Under the pieces are notes generated by a model, which worked only from the letters and a program-made list of their open reading frames with translations, ran no database searches and was not told the origin of the DNA. 64,000 nucleotides of DNA from JAAYCI01 sp964370295 (GTDB lineage: Bacteria; Bacillota; Clostridia; Oscillospirales; Ruminococcaceae), in the NCBI GenBank assembly GCA_964370295.1, contig CAYJIR010000006.1:21716-85715 (forward strand), given 5' to 3'. Positions 42,959 through 52,036 of this stretch are shown here, piece after piece. The stretch's first letter is position 1; the number at the start of each line of letters is the position of its first letter. Made by a program: the position numbers and the translations under genes.

Positions 42959-44025
42959 TGTGCTTGCCTCCTTGCACGATAAAAAACAAAGAAAAACCAA
43001 ACGGCCCCCACCAACGAGGTGACCACACCAATGGGTAGTTCTCGCGGGCTAAACAAAGTGCGGCTACAAAGATCGGCCAGCATTAAAAAACAGGCACCCA
43101 AAAGCACGCTAGCCGGCAACAATGCACGGTGGTTGGGCCCGGTAAGCATGCGTGTTACATGTGGAATGAAAAGCCCTACAAAACCGATGGTGCCACCCAC
43201 GGAAACACACACGCCTATAAGCATGGAAACCAAAACAAGAACTAGCAGTTTCACCCGTTGCACTGCAATGCCAATATGGGCGGCGTTTTCTTCACCAATG
43301 GAAAATGCATTGAGCTCATTTGAAAAGAAGAATAATAACGGCGCGGCCACCAATAGACCAATAAATAAAACAATAACATCAAACCAAGTGGCTGAACTTA
43401 ACGAACCCATGGTCCAGAAAACAATAGAGCGTGTATGTTCACTGGCAAAGGTAACCACCAAGCTGATGATGCTGTTCATAAACATAGAAAAGATGATGCC
43501 TATTAAAATGATGGTATTGGTGGAAAGGCTGTTGTCCAAACGGCGTGCCAATGTCAAAATAAGAAGTAGAGATAAAAAGGCAAACAACATGCTGGTAAGT
43601 GTGATACCTAGACCCTGCAAAAAAGGCAAGGTGCCAGACAGAGCAATGGACAAAACCGCTCCGAGGGATGCGCCCGAAGAAACACCTAGGGTGCTACCGT
43701 CTGCTAAAGGGTTTTTCAAAAGGCCCTGCATGGCCGCACCACATACAGAAAGGGCAGCCCCCATAAAAGCGGCGCACAAAACACGGGGTAACCGCACAGT
43801 ACTTACAATGGCAAAACTTTGTGCATGAGTTGGTGAGAGACCCCATAGCCACTCCCAAATAGCTTGTAACGTTTCTAAAGGTGGCACAGAAACACTACCC
43901 ACACAAACACAGAAAACCAAAATGCATAAAGTTGCGAAAGCAAAAAGGAGAAAACGCGACCATAGCCTCTTTTTTATTTTTGGTTTTTTCGCAACGGTTT
44001 CCAGTAGCCCCTCTTTGCTTACCAT
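42952..44025 (-). CDS. btuC: Cobalamin ABC transporter permease
   Basis: FecCD-family membrane permease, 357 residues, about ten membrane segments. Typical stretches are RLPRVLCAAFMGAALSVCGAAMQ, NPLADGSTLGVSSGASLGAV, GTIGFVGLFIPHVTRMLTGP and SRTLFSPRELPIGVVTSLVGA. First gene after the riboswitch, followed by btuD. No substrate-binding BtuF-type lipoprotein gene is present nearby, so the binding protein must lie elsewhere. Confidence 0.9.
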   Translation of the reverse strand: MVSKEGLLETVAKKPKIKKRLWSRFLLFAFATLCILVFCVCVGSVSVPPLETLQAIWEWLWGLSPTHAQSFAIVSTVRLPRVLCAAFMGAALSVCGAAMQGLLKNPLADGSTLGVSSGASLGAVLSIALSGTLPFLQGLGITLTSMLFAFLSLLLILTLARRLDNSLSTNTIILIGIIFSMFMNSIISLVVTFASEHTRSIVFWTMGSLSSATWFDVIVLFIGLLVAAPLLFFFSNELNAFSIGEENAAHIGIAVQRVKLLVLVLVSMLIGVCVSVGGTIGFVGLFIPHVTRMLTGPNHRALLPASVLLGACFLMLADLCSRTLFSPRELPIGVVTSLVGAVWFFFVFYRARRQAQC

Positions 44026-44041
44026 AGTAACCTCTCTTTTT

Positions 44042-44297
44042 AAAAAAAGAAACAGGCGTGTTTAACACGCCTGCATAGTGTAAACCCAGAAGTGTTCGCA
44101 CAATTTTGCAGAGATAAAACAGCAAAATTGTGGTTTCTGCGTCTAGGTTTCCCGACTTAGCATCACCCTACTTTGGGCACCTTCCCATTTTTCAATAGTG
44201 GTTTTGGCCCTTTCGTCTGCATCACGGTTACTGGGATAGTGTGGAAATTGCATCCACTTCCCTCGGTGTTTAAACACCGGTGCTTTCACACTTACAC
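44042..44297 (-). promoter_or_regulatory. Cobalamin riboswitch with terminator
   Basis: Read on the minus strand, the leader holds the B12-box core of the class: GATGCAATTTCCACAC, then CCCAGTAACCGTGATGC, then GGGAAGGTG, then GTGATGCTAAGTCGGGAAAC. A closing helix pairs GTGTAA (44297-44292) with TTACAC (44083-44078). An intrinsic terminator CAGGCGTG-CACGCCTG plus T-run (44073-44042) follows. Binding of adenosylcobalamin is expected to stop btuC-btuD expression. Confidence 0.88.
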
Positions 44298-44314
44298 AGA
44301 ATATTCTTTTGTTA

Positions 44315-44344
44315 AGTATACCAAAGAAAAAAACATTATGTCAA
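44315..44344 (-). promoter_or_regulatory. Promoter of the cobalamin riboswitch and btuC-btuD
   Basis: On the minus strand TTGACA (44339-44344), an 18-base spacer and TATACT (44315-44320). Confidence 0.8.
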
Positions 44345-44490
44345 GATGCAATATTTTATGGCATATTTTGAGAGAATCTTTCATGTTATTTCCTTGTGCA
44401 TTGTAAAAACAGTTCTTGCATAATATTTTGCAAATGGGCATAATAAGAAGAATAGGATTTTAGCATGGCTACATGCCAGAAAGGAAAATT

Positions 44491-44757
44491 ATGGTATTTA
44501 TAGTGGTGGCTTATCTTGCACTAAATATTTTTTCGTTGATTCTTTTCGGTTTAGATAAATACTTTGCCATTCATAAGAAAAGAAGAATCAGCGAAAAAAC
44601 TTTGCTTGTTTCGGCCTTGTGTATGGGTGCATTGGGTGCACTTTTGGGAATGTTTGGCTTTCATCATAAAACAAAGAAGCCGCTATTTCTGTTTGTAGTG
44701 CCCTTGTTTTTACTTCTGCAAATGGCATTATTGGTATTCTTTTTGTTTTTGCGCTAG
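44491..44757 (+). CDS. DUF1294 small membrane protein
   Basis: An 88-residue protein with two or three membrane segments and the DUF1294 pattern: FGLDKYFAIHKKRRISEKTLL, ALCMGALGALLGMFGFHHKTKKP. Function unknown. ATG 44491 follows AGAAAGGA; an ATG six codons earlier (44473) contains that site and is less likely. Monocistronic between the btu promoter region and dapL. Confidence 0.85.
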   Translation: MVFIVVAYLALNIFSLILFGLDKYFAIHKKRRISEKTLLVSALCMGALGALLGMFGFHHKTKKPLFLFVVPLFLLLQMALLVFFLFLR

Positions 44758-44860
44758 AAAAGACACAGAATGTTAATGCCTAAAAATAATGGAAATAGAC
44801 AGAAAATCAGGATAACTCTTATCATATGAGTTTAGCTTGCAAGCCTTGTTTATAAAGGCC

Positions 44861-44892
44861 TATAAAAATGCAGCGCATGAAACATGCGCTGC
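44861..44892 (-). terminator. Terminator of dapL
   Basis: GCAGCGCATG pairs with CATGCGCTGC (44870-44892); the minus strand continues ATTTTTATA. Confidence 0.82.
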
Positions 44893-44953
44893 GTGGTATA
44901 AAATTGTAAAACAGAGCAACCGACGTGTGGCGGATGATGCAAAGGAATCTCTA

Positions 44954-46144
44954 TTATAATTGTTTTAAAAATTCTGCAAGGCGCAAGGCGGCTTCTTGTG
45001 TTTGTTTAGCCTCGCCAAAGCCGGTTAAACGGAAATATCCTTCACCACCGGCACCGAAACCTACGCCGGGAGTGCCCACAAGTTTCGCTTTTTCAAGAAG
45101 CAAATCAAAAAACTCCCAGCTCTTTAGCCCTTTGGGGCACTCTAGCCAAATATAGGGGCTGTTGATGCCGCCCGTATACCACACATTGGCTTCATCGAGT
45201 ACTTTGGCGATCAATTTTGCATTGTTTTTGTAGTAGGCCACATTTTCAAAGCTGGCCTTGAGGCCCTCTTTGGTGAAGACGGCCTCGGCTGCGCGTTGCA
45301 CCACGTAAGGAACCTCATTATATTTCGATTGTTGGCGGCGGCTCCACATGCCATGTATGTCTTGCCCGGCCGGACGCAGTGCTTTTGGAACTACCGTGTA
45401 GCCACAGCGTAGGCCCGTGAACCCGGCCGTTTTTGATAAAGAACATATTTCTACCACACAATCTTTGGCGCCCTCTATTTCGTAGGCCGAGTGGGGCACA
45501 TCGGGGTCTTCTACAAAGCATTCGTAGGCGGCATCATATAAAATCACAGCACCACAAGATTTGGCATACTGTACCCAGGCGGACAATTTTTCTCGTGTGA
45601 ATGCGGCTCCTGTAGGGTTGTTGGGGCTACAAAGATAGATGATATCCGCCTTTTGCCCCTCTGGGGGTGCCGGGAGGAAACCGTTCTCACGCGTACCTTG
45701 TACATAGTGGATATTGCGTCCGGCCATGATATTGGTGTCTACATAAGCCGGGTACACGGGATCGGGTATCAACACAATATTATCTTCTGTAAAGAGTTCT
45801 ACAAAGTTGCCACAGTCGCTTTTGGCACCATCAGAAACGAAAATTTCGTCTGCTTCTAGGCTTACACCGTGTTTGTCTTGATAATAGCCTTGTATGGCTT
45901 CACGCAAAAAGGCATAGCCATGTTCGGGGCCATAGCCGCGAAAAGTTTCGGCCTCGCCCATTTCAGCGCAGGCATTTTGTAGGGCGTTTATCACAGGTTT
46001 TGCTAAGGGGCGTGTGACATCGCCAATGCCAAGGCGAATGATATCCGCCGTGGGGTTTGCCTCTTTATAGGCTGCAATGCGGCGGGCCATGTCGATAAAT
46101 AGATAGCTTTTGGCAAGGTTTTGGTAATTTGGGTTTAGTTGCAT
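44954..46144 (-). CDS. dapL: LL-diaminopimelate aminotransferase
   Basis: PLP-dependent fold type I enzyme converting tetrahydrodipicolinate directly to LL-diaminopimelate, replacing the three-enzyme succinylase or acetylase branch of lysine synthesis. 396 residues. Family-typical regions: MQLNPNYQNLAKSYLFIDMA, RLGIGDVTRPL, ETFRGYGPEHGYAFLREAI, SPNNPTGAAF, and the PLP-lysine motif SLSKTAGFTGLRCG. The start behind AAAGGAGAT matches the family; the longer frame does not. Its presence is typical of some Clostridia. Confidence 0.95.
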   Translation of the reverse strand: MQLNPNYQNLAKSYLFIDMARRIAAYKEANPTADIIRLGIGDVTRPLAKPVINALQNACAEMGEAETFRGYGPEHGYAFLREAIQGYYQDKHGVSLEADEIFVSDGAKSDCGNFVELFTEDNIVLIPDPVYPAYVDTNIMAGRNIHYVQGTRENGFLPAPPEGQKADIIYLCSPNNPTGAAFTREKLSAWVQYAKSCGAVILYDAAYECFVEDPDVPHSAYEIEGAKDCVVEICSLSKTAGFTGLRCGYTVVPKALRPAGQDIHGMWSRRQQSKYNEVPYVVQRAAEAVFTKEGLKASFENVAYYKNNAKLIAKVLDEANVWYTGGINSPYIWLECPKGLKSWEFFDLLLEKAKLVGTPGVGFGAGGEGYFRLTGFGEAKQTQEAALRLAEFLKQL

Positions 46145-46205
46145 GGTGATATCTCCTTTTGAATGGTGTTGAAATTTGCGTTTATATGCTGCTGTTAGGG
46201 AAATT

Positions 46206-47687
46206 CTAACGGAAGTATAAATCAGTGGTGGGGAATTTTGGCTCACTGGTAAGGTTAATGCCCAGCTTTAAAAAGGTGTCGTTGTCGTCTTGGGTGATAA
46301 TATCTGAGGCGTGTGCTTCGCAGCCCCGAAGTTTTGGAAGTTGTTTTAAGGCCAGCTCTGCCGTGGGGTTGGTAGCTGCCGAAATGGATAAGGCCTGCAA
46401 CACTTCTTCTAGCTTTAAAACAGGGTAGCGGCTGCCCAAAACCTCTTTTTTCATCCGAATAATGGGCTCTAACACAATGGGGGATATGAGAAGCATGTCA
46501 TCGGCCAGGCCGGCAAGCATCTTAACAGAATTCAGAACTACACTGGCGGTGTCGTTCATCAATTCACTGCTTTTTCCTGTGACAATGCGTCCGTCGTGCA
46601 GGGAAATGGCAATAACGCTGTGCCCGGTTTTTTCTGCTTTTTCCAGGGCAGGTTTTACCACATTTCGCTCATTGGTGTGTAAATCGAGGCTACTCATCAA
46701 AATTTCAATGCGTTTGATGGCCTCTATATCTTGGAAACCTTTTTGATACTCTACACTGGTTTTATAATACCGTCGTATAATTTCCTGTCTTGCCGCTTTC
46801 TGCACCACTGTATCATCTTCAATGCAGCGGCCAATCATATTCACACCCATGTCAGTGGGCGATTTGTAAACATCTTCTCCGGTGATACGCGTTAAGATAG
46901 CTCTTACCACGGGGAATACCTCCACATCACGGTTGTAGTTTACCGCTGTGGTTCCATAGGCTTCTAAATGGAAGGGGTCTATCATGTTTACATCTTTTAG
47001 GTCTACTGTGGCCGCTTCATAGGCCGTGTTAACAGGGTGCTTTAAAGGCAAATCCCACACGGGAAAGGTTTCGTATTTGGCATAACCGGCTTTAACACCA
47101 TTTTTCTGTTCATGATACAGCTGGGATAGGCAGGTGGCCAATTTTCCGCTGCCGGGGCCCGGCGCTGTTACCACCACCAACGGACGACTGGTTTCGATAA
47201 AAGAATTGGTTCCGTATCCGCGTTCAGACACAATAGTGTCTACATCGGAGGGGTATCCCTCGGTAAGGGTGTGGATGTATACACGCTCGCCACGCAATTC
47301 CAGTGTTTGCCGAAATGCCTGTGCGGCAGGCTGCCCGGAAAATTGTGTGATAAGCACAGCGCCTATATATAAATCCATTTTACGCAAGTTGTCGATAAGG
47401 CGCATCACATCCATGTCGTAGGTGATGCCAAGATCTGCGCGAACTTTGTTTTGTTCGATAGAACATGCCGAAATACACAAAATAATCTCGGCATGCTCAC
47501 GCAATTGGCAAAGAAGTTTCACCTTTGCGTTTACATCAAATCCAGGCAATACACGAGAGGCATGATAATCATCAAACAGTTTGCCACCAAACTCTAGGTA
47601 AAGTTTGGTGTAGCTTTCCACGCGATCGCGTATGCGTTTGCTTTGTTCCTCTAAATAGAGCGTGTTGTTAAATCCCAATTGCGCCAT
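46206..47687 (-). CDS. DUF1846 family protein
   Basis: A 493-residue cytoplasmic protein of the DUF1846 family, full length (MAQLGFNNTLYLEEQSKRIR to the C-terminus). The central TAPGPGSGKLATCLSQLYHE contains a P-loop-like glycine-rich segment. The family has known structures but no firmly assigned reaction. The ATG complementary to 47685-47687 follows AGAGGG. It is followed by dapL after 61 bases and may share its transcript; a functional link to lysine synthesis is not evident. Confidence 0.9.
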   Translation of the reverse strand: MAQLGFNNTLYLEEQSKRIRDRVESYTKLYLEFGGKLFDDYHASRVLPGFDVNAKVKLLCQLREHAEIILCISACSIEQNKVRADLGITYDMDVMRLIDNLRKMDLYIGAVLITQFSGQPAAQAFRQTLELRGERVYIHTLTEGYPSDVDTIVSERGYGTNSFIETSRPLVVVTAPGPGSGKLATCLSQLYHEQKNGVKAGYAKYETFPVWDLPLKHPVNTAYEAATVDLKDVNMIDPFHLEAYGTTAVNYNRDVEVFPVVRAILTRITGEDVYKSPTDMGVNMIGRCIEDDTVVQKAARQEIIRRYYKTSVEYQKGFQDIEAIKRIEILMSSLDLHTNERNVVKPALEKAEKTGHSVIAISLHDGRIVTGKSSELMNDTASVVLNSVKMLAGLADDMLLISPIVLEPIIRMKKEVLGSRYPVLKLEEVLQALSISAATNPTAELALKQLPKLRGCEAHASDIITQDDNDTFLKLGINLTSEPKFPTTDLYFR

Positions 47688-47864
47688 TATACAAACCCTC
47701 TTTTCTGCCGTGAATGATTTTAAAAATACCTTTTTATCATAGCATAGGCTTTGCTTAATGAAAAGAATTTTTGAAGAAAAAACACACCATAGGCCTCGTG
47801 TGCCATTTGTTTTACACCGAATCGAGTTTTCTAAATAGAGAGTCACGCTTACGGGGTATGGCTA

Positions 47865-48383
47865 CTAATACTCTATGCCAAGTCGTGCCCCTAAGCCCTC
47901 GCTTTCATAAGGGTGCTTTTGCAGGCGCATTTCTGTGACATAATCTGCATAGGGGGAAAGCTCTTCAATGTTACCCCGACCTGTTAATACCAATTCTAAA
48001 TTTTGTGGTTTATCTTGCATAAAAGCAAGCAGGGCATCTCTTGGCAAAAACCCACAGTCCGTAGCAGAAATGGCTTCGTCCATCACAAGCAAATCCAGTG
48101 TGTTGGCTTGCTTTAGAGCCAGAGAAAAAACGTCTTGTTGCCGTTTGGCACATTGCGCTTTTTCTGCATCATTCATATTCCAAATAAATTTATCGCAAAC
48201 GGCCACTTCCACGAGAATGTTCAAAGATTTTAGCGAGGAAATTTCACTACTTTGGCCACTTTTTAGAAACTGAAAAAATCCCACACGTAAACCGGCGCCT
48301 GCTGCACGTGTGCACAGGCCGATACCGGCTGTAGATTTTCCTTTTCCATCGCCCGTGTAAAGGTGTATGCATGCCTTGTCCAT
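47865..48383 (-). CDS. cobO: Cob(I)yrinic acid a,c-diamide adenosyltransferase
   Basis: Adds the 5'-deoxyadenosyl group to cob(I)alamin-type corrinoids (CobA/CobO/BtuR family). The 172-residue protein has the ATP-binding P-loop GDGKGKSTAGIG near the N-terminus, FFQFLKSGQSSEI, and LLVMDEAISATDCGFL as the Walker-B-like motif. With the B12-regulated btuCD 4 kb away and a CobC-like phosphatase just upstream it fits salvage of imported corrinoids. Confidence 0.93.
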   Translation of the reverse strand: MDKACIHLYTGDGKGKSTAGIGLCTRAAGAGLRVGFFQFLKSGQSSEISSLKSLNILVEVAVCDKFIWNMNDAEKAQCAKRQQDVFSLALKQANTLDLLVMDEAISATDCGFLPRDALLAFMQDKPQNLELVLTGRGNIEELSPYADYVTEMRLQKHPYESEGLGARLGIEY

Positions 48384-48393
48384 ATAGAATCAC

Positions 48394-49062
48394 TCACTTT
48401 TTGTAGTATTTACGAATCACATCTTCGCCCTGTGGTCCACGGTATCCTAAGGGGATACTTTCCATCACTTCCACTAAGCCATCACGCATAAGCATACCGG
48501 CATCTGCTCGAAGGGTAAAGCCACATCCATTGTCACACATCCACGCTTGAGGGTCCTGCCTTGGAAGGGCAATTTGGCTTAGCATTGACATGATTACGCC
48601 GCCGTGGGTGACACAGGCAGCTTGCGAAATACCATTTTGCGCGAGGTGACGCATCATGTGCAAAAGAACTTGCGCTGTGCGCTGGGCAAAATGACTTCCG
48701 CTTTCACCGCCTTGTGGAACATAGTTGCTTTTGGGGTTTAGCCAACTTGCAAAATGCTCATTGCTTTTCAATTCCTCCATGGTTTTTCCCTCGAACTCGC
48801 CAAAGCAATTTTCGCGTAAATTTTCTAAGATGATCTTTTCTTTTACATCCGGATATAAAATTTGGGCGCTTTCCATGGCACGTTTCATGGGGGAAGAAAA
48901 CACCAAGGGAACTGACGGGTATTCATAGGATTCGGCCAATTTGCGCAAGCCGTCCTCTCCTTTTTTGCAAAGAGGGATATCCAAATTGCCGCCGGCAAAA
49001 ATACCCTCTTGGTTGCCTTGGGTTAATCCATGGCGTATGAGATATAAGCGATAACTTTTCAT
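48394..49062 (-). CDS. Histidine phosphatase family protein, CobC-like
   Basis: A 222-residue phosphatase of the phosphoglycerate-mutase-like family. It has the catalytic RHG motif LIRHGLTQGNQEGIFAGG, the acidic GEFEGKTMEEL, and the second His in VTHGGVIMSML. Immediate proximity to cobO (10 bases) suggests alpha-ribazole-5'-phosphate phosphatase (CobC), but the family is broad and the assignment rests mainly on position. The start behind GGAAAGGAAAACCC is preferred to the longer frame. Confidence 0.82.
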   Translation of the reverse strand: MKSYRLYLIRHGLTQGNQEGIFAGGNLDIPLCKKGEDGLRKLAESYEYPSVPLVFSSPMKRAMESAQILYPDVKEKIILENLRENCFGEFEGKTMEELKSNEHFASWLNPKSNYVPQGGESGSHFAQRTAQVLLHMMRHLAQNGISQAACVTHGGVIMSMLSQIALPRQDPQAWMCDNGCGFTLRADAGMLMRDGLVEVMESIPLGYRGPQGEDVIRKYYKK

Positions 49063-49403
49063 GGGTTTTCCTTTCCTTGCTTTTTGCAAATTATTATAAA
49101 AAGGGACTAAACCACTATATTTTGCGTTTTGCAAAAATATAGTGCATATATGTTGAGTTACCCCAAAAAAATAATGCTAAGTTTGGCGTTTTGGGCAGGT
49201 GTTTTTTGCGTTTAAGGTGTTTACAATATGTTTTTCTCTTGCTATACTTTACATTACGTAATCATTGCGGTTTCTAAATTCTTGCCTACAAAAATAGATT
49301 TTTAGCTTTATTTCTATTTAAAAAAAGAAAACCGCCGCCCTGCATAATTGCCGTTGACATGAACAGGGTGGAAGATAAAATAACAAAGGGGAAGCAATAT
49401 CTT
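49063..49403. other. Divergent regulatory region between the phosphatase and an XRE regulator
   Basis: A 340-base gap. On the plus strand TTTACA (49220-49225), a 17-base spacer and TATACT (49243-49248) form the regulator promoter. A small palindrome ATTACGTAAT near 49253-49262 lies just downstream and could be its own operator. Toward the phosphatase a TATAAT on the minus strand (near 49092) lies beside a hairpin, CACTATATTTTGC/GCAAAAATATAGTG (49113-49144). Confidence 0.55.
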
Positions 49404-50114
49404 ATGGCATCTGATTTCAGCCGAATCATCACCCTTCTGCGCAAAGAGAAAGGTGTTACACAAAAAAAGGCCGCCGAAGAATTGGGTCTTTCGCAGGCAT
49501 TGTTAAGCCACTACGAAAAAGGCATTCGCGAATGCGGGCTCGAATTTGTGGTAAAAGCCGCTAATTATTATCATGTTTCTTGTGATTATCTTTTAGGCCG
49601 CAGTGCCGACCGTAGCGGGTTAACCCTAAATGTAGATGACATTCCTGCGCCAGAAACCACAAAGGATGGGCATTTTAAGGGCAGTGTGTTGCCCACACTA
49701 AACCGAAAATTGGTATCGAATAGCTTGAATGTTTTATATGATAAGTTAAACGCTTGTCCGGATAAAGATTTGGTGAATGAAATTTCAGGCTATTTAATGA
49801 TGAGCGTTTATCAAATGTTTCGGCATGTATATAGCAGTGCACCTAAAAACGCATCCAACCTTTTTGGTGTTTCGGAAGCCTTATGGAAAGGATATTGCAC
49901 CGCGGCCCAGGATGTGGCCGCAGCCAATGTGGCAGCCATATTAAAAGGGGACAACCCGCTAAGAAAATCTTCTTTAAAAGATTTTTCGGCCTTTTTAATG
50001 ACAACAGAAAGCCTTTCCAGTGATTATCCGCTATATGCGAATAGCCTATTAAATTTAATAAAAATTAGCGAAGAGCGTATCACTGATATTTCTCCAACTA
50101 AAAAAGACAGCTAA
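49404..50114 (+). CDS. XRE-family helix-turn-helix regulator
   Basis: A 236-residue DNA-binding protein. Residues about 5-65 form a Cro/CI-type helix-turn-helix: IITLLRKEKGVTQKKAAEEL and LSQALLSHYEKGIRECGLEF, followed by the conserved YYHVSCDYLLGRS. The C-terminal 165 residues are helical, of unknown family, probably for dimerisation or ligand sensing. ATG 49404 follows AAGGGGAAG; an upstream ATG at 49359 is less well placed. Target unknown; autoregulation is possible. Confidence 0.88.
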   Translation: MASDFSRIITLLRKEKGVTQKKAAEELGLSQALLSHYEKGIRECGLEFVVKAANYYHVSCDYLLGRSADRSGLTLNVDDIPAPETTKDGHFKGSVLPTLNRKLVSNSLNVLYDKLNACPDKDLVNEISGYLMMSVYQMFRHVYSSAPKNASNLFGVSEALWKGYCTAAQDVAAANVAAILKGDNPLRKSSLKDFSAFLMTTESLSSDYPLYANSLLNLIKISEERITDISPTKKDS

Positions 50115-50141
50115 ATGGATTAAGTGTATACATAAATATCT

Positions 50142-51146
50142 TTACTTGAATTGCACAAAGCCTATTTTTTTATGCACTTTGTGCAAGGTACGCTGTGCTA
50201 ATGTTTGTGCTTTTTGGGCGCCTTCGGTTAAGGTTTTTTCTAAATAGGCTTTGTCGTTTAAGATTCGTTTGTACTCTTGCTGTATGGGTGTAAACACAGC
50301 GATGATACTTTCGGCTACGGCAATCTTAAAATCACCATAGCCACGTCCTTCAAACTCGCGGACAATTTCTTCGTCATTTTTTCCACTCATGATGCTATAA
50401 ATGCTCATGAGGTTGGAAACGCCCGGTTTTTCTTCGCTGCGGTATACGGCGGCTTCGCTATCTGTGACGGCGCGCTTGCATTTGCGTATAATGGTGTCGG
50501 CATCATCTGTCATGGAGATGTAGCTGTTGGTGTTTTCTTCACTTTTACTCATTTTGGCCGTGGGGGTTTGTAGGCTCATCACTTTGGCGCCCGCGCTTGC
50601 AATGAGTGGCTCTGGTACTGTAAACGTGTTGCTATAGGCGTTGTTAAAGCGCACGGCGATGTTTCTGGCAAGTTCTACATGTTGTTTTTGGTCTATACCC
50701 ACGGGCACAAAGGCCGCATTGTATAATAAAATATCTGCGGCCATCAGCACAGGATAATCAAACAGCCCCGCGTTCACATTCTCGGTGTGTTTTTGGCTTT
50801 TATCTTTAAATTGGGTCATGCGAGAAAGTTCGCCATACATAGTGTTGCAATTTAGCACCCAGGCAAGCTCTGCATGTTGTGGTACCATGCTTTGCACAAA
50901 TACGATGCTTTTTTCCGGATCTAGCCCAGAGGCGAGCAATAAGGCCGAGGCCTCCAGTGTTTTGCGTCGCAACTCGGCCGGCTCTTGCCGGACGGTGATA
51001 GCGTGCATATCCACTATACTGTACAGGCAGTTATATTGTTCTTGCAAAGGGGCCCAGTGGCGCACCGCTCCTACATAATTGCCCAAGGTAAACGTGCCAG
51101 AAGGTTGAATTCCGCTGAATACACGTTGCTTTTGTTCTATCTCCAT
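50142..51146 (-). CDS. trpS: Tryptophanyl-tRNA synthetase
   Basis: Class I aminoacyl-tRNA synthetase charging tRNA-Trp. 334 residues is the standard bacterial length. The HIGH-like region is PSGTFTLGNYVGAV, the KMSKS loop is TAKMSKSEENTNS, and NTMYGELSRMTQFKDKSQ is family-typical. It converges with the XRE gene. A plausible minus-strand promoter (TTGTTT-18-TATGAT, about 51199-51228) lies upstream; I see no T-box. Confidence 0.96.
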   Translation of the reverse strand: MEIEQKQRVFSGIQPSGTFTLGNYVGAVRHWAPLQEQYNCLYSIVDMHAITVRQEPAELRRKTLEASALLLASGLDPEKSIVFVQSMVPQHAELAWVLNCNTMYGELSRMTQFKDKSQKHTENVNAGLFDYPVLMAADILLYNAAFVPVGIDQKQHVELARNIAVRFNNAYSNTFTVPEPLIASAGAKVMSLQTPTAKMSKSEENTNSYISMTDDADTIIRKCKRAVTDSEAAVYRSEEKPGVSNLMSIYSIMSGKNDEEIVREFEGRGYGDFKIAVAESIIAVFTPIQQEYKRILNDKAYLEKTLTEGAQKAQTLAQRTLHKVHKKIGFVQFK

Positions 51147-51317
51147 GTTGTTCTCCTGTCAGTTACACATTTAAGGCAGAGAGGGCCGTGTGACGCTTTA
51201 TCATATTCTGTATAAACAGCATAAAACAAGTACGATAGGCCCAAACATTCCTTACGATACAGTATAGCATGAAAAGCCCTCGCAATTCAAACTTTCCATA
51301 TTTTGGGAGCAAGCAGC

Positions 51318-51695
51318 ATGAATCAAAGCAAAAAGTTTCCTGTTTTATTTAAAAAGAGAGACCTTTTGTTACTAGTGCTTATTTTAGCAGGGGCCGGATT
51401 GTTATTTTTTTTGTTTTGGCCCCAAATGGTGCCCAATAAGCCGTTGGCTGTGGTGAGTATTGGCATGGGGCAAGAGCAAGAAATACAGTACATCGAACTT
51501 GACACAGAAGGTCTTGTTCATATAGCCGGCGGTGATTTACCGGTACAGCTTTCTGTGGAAGAGGGTGGCATTCGATTTGTAAATTCTGTGTGTGCAGATC
51601 ATCTTTGTGAGGCTTATGGCTTACTTGAACAAGAGGGAGATTGGGCCGCTTGTTTGCCTGCAAAGGTAATTGTGCGTGTGGAAAGTGGTGCGTAG
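51318..51695 (+). CDS. NusG domain II-like membrane-anchored protein
   Basis: A 125-residue protein with one N-terminal membrane helix (about 12-32) and a C-terminal NusG domain II-type fold ending VCADHLCEAYGLLE and ACLPAKVIVRVES, the usual cysteine-spaced pattern. Homologues often precede an ECF-type transporter subunit; none follows here. ATG 51318 is preceded by GGGAGC. A terminator follows. Confidence 0.85.
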   Translation: MNQSKKFPVLFKKRDLLLLVLILAGAGLLFFLFWPQMVPNKPLAVVSIGMGQEQEIQYIELDTEGLVHIAGGDLPVQLSVEEGGIRFVNSVCADHLCEAYGLLEQEGDWAACLPAKVIVRVESGA

Positions 51696-51741
51696 TGGGG
51701 AGCTTATAAGCAAGTATAAACAGCGAAGAAAGCATAATAAT

Positions 51742-51775
51742 AAACGGCATCCATGTCAGTGTGGATGCCGTTTTC
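51742..51775 (+). terminator. Terminator after the NusG-II-like gene
   Basis: ACGGCATCCA (51744-51753) pairs with TGGATGCCGT (51762-51771), then TTT. Confidence 0.8.
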
Positions 51776-51782
51776 GCTATGT

Positions 51783-51888
51783 TAATGCCCACTGAACAAA
51801 GCAAAAGTGACATATACAAATTTATAAATGTCGCTTTTGCTTTGAGATAGTGCAAGGTTTTTCCATAAAGCCGTAAAAAGCTTGCACG
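51783..51888. repeat. Partial copy of the hairpin-rich repeat element
   Basis: Begins with TAATGCCCACTGAACAAA (51783-51800). A 17-base stem CAAAGCAAAAGTGACAT/ATGTCGCTTTTGCTTTG follows, then GTGCAAG...CTTGCAC enclosing TTTTT/AAAAA. The same order of hairpins occurs at 63739-63860 with different base pairs. The right-hand part of the element is missing. Confidence 0.7.
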
Positions 51889-52036
51889 CCGTGCGGTTGT
51901 CTTGCTTGCCGTTTTGCCGGTTTAAAAATCGAACAAGCATATATTTTTTATTTCACAGAAGATTTTTCATGCACTGTGTTTTTGTGGCCCCTATTTACAA
52001 GAGCCGCGCCACGAAGCAGGCCTTAATAAAAGCAAA

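Noticed and set aside
43019..43828. 269-residue plus-strand open frame
   Set aside because: Antisense shadow of btuC; composition is not protein-like and it lacks a ribosome site.
44760..44790. Another repeat-element end (TAATGCC) near dapL
   Set aside because: Only seven bases agree with the TAATGCCCACTGAACAAA end; the rest does not match.
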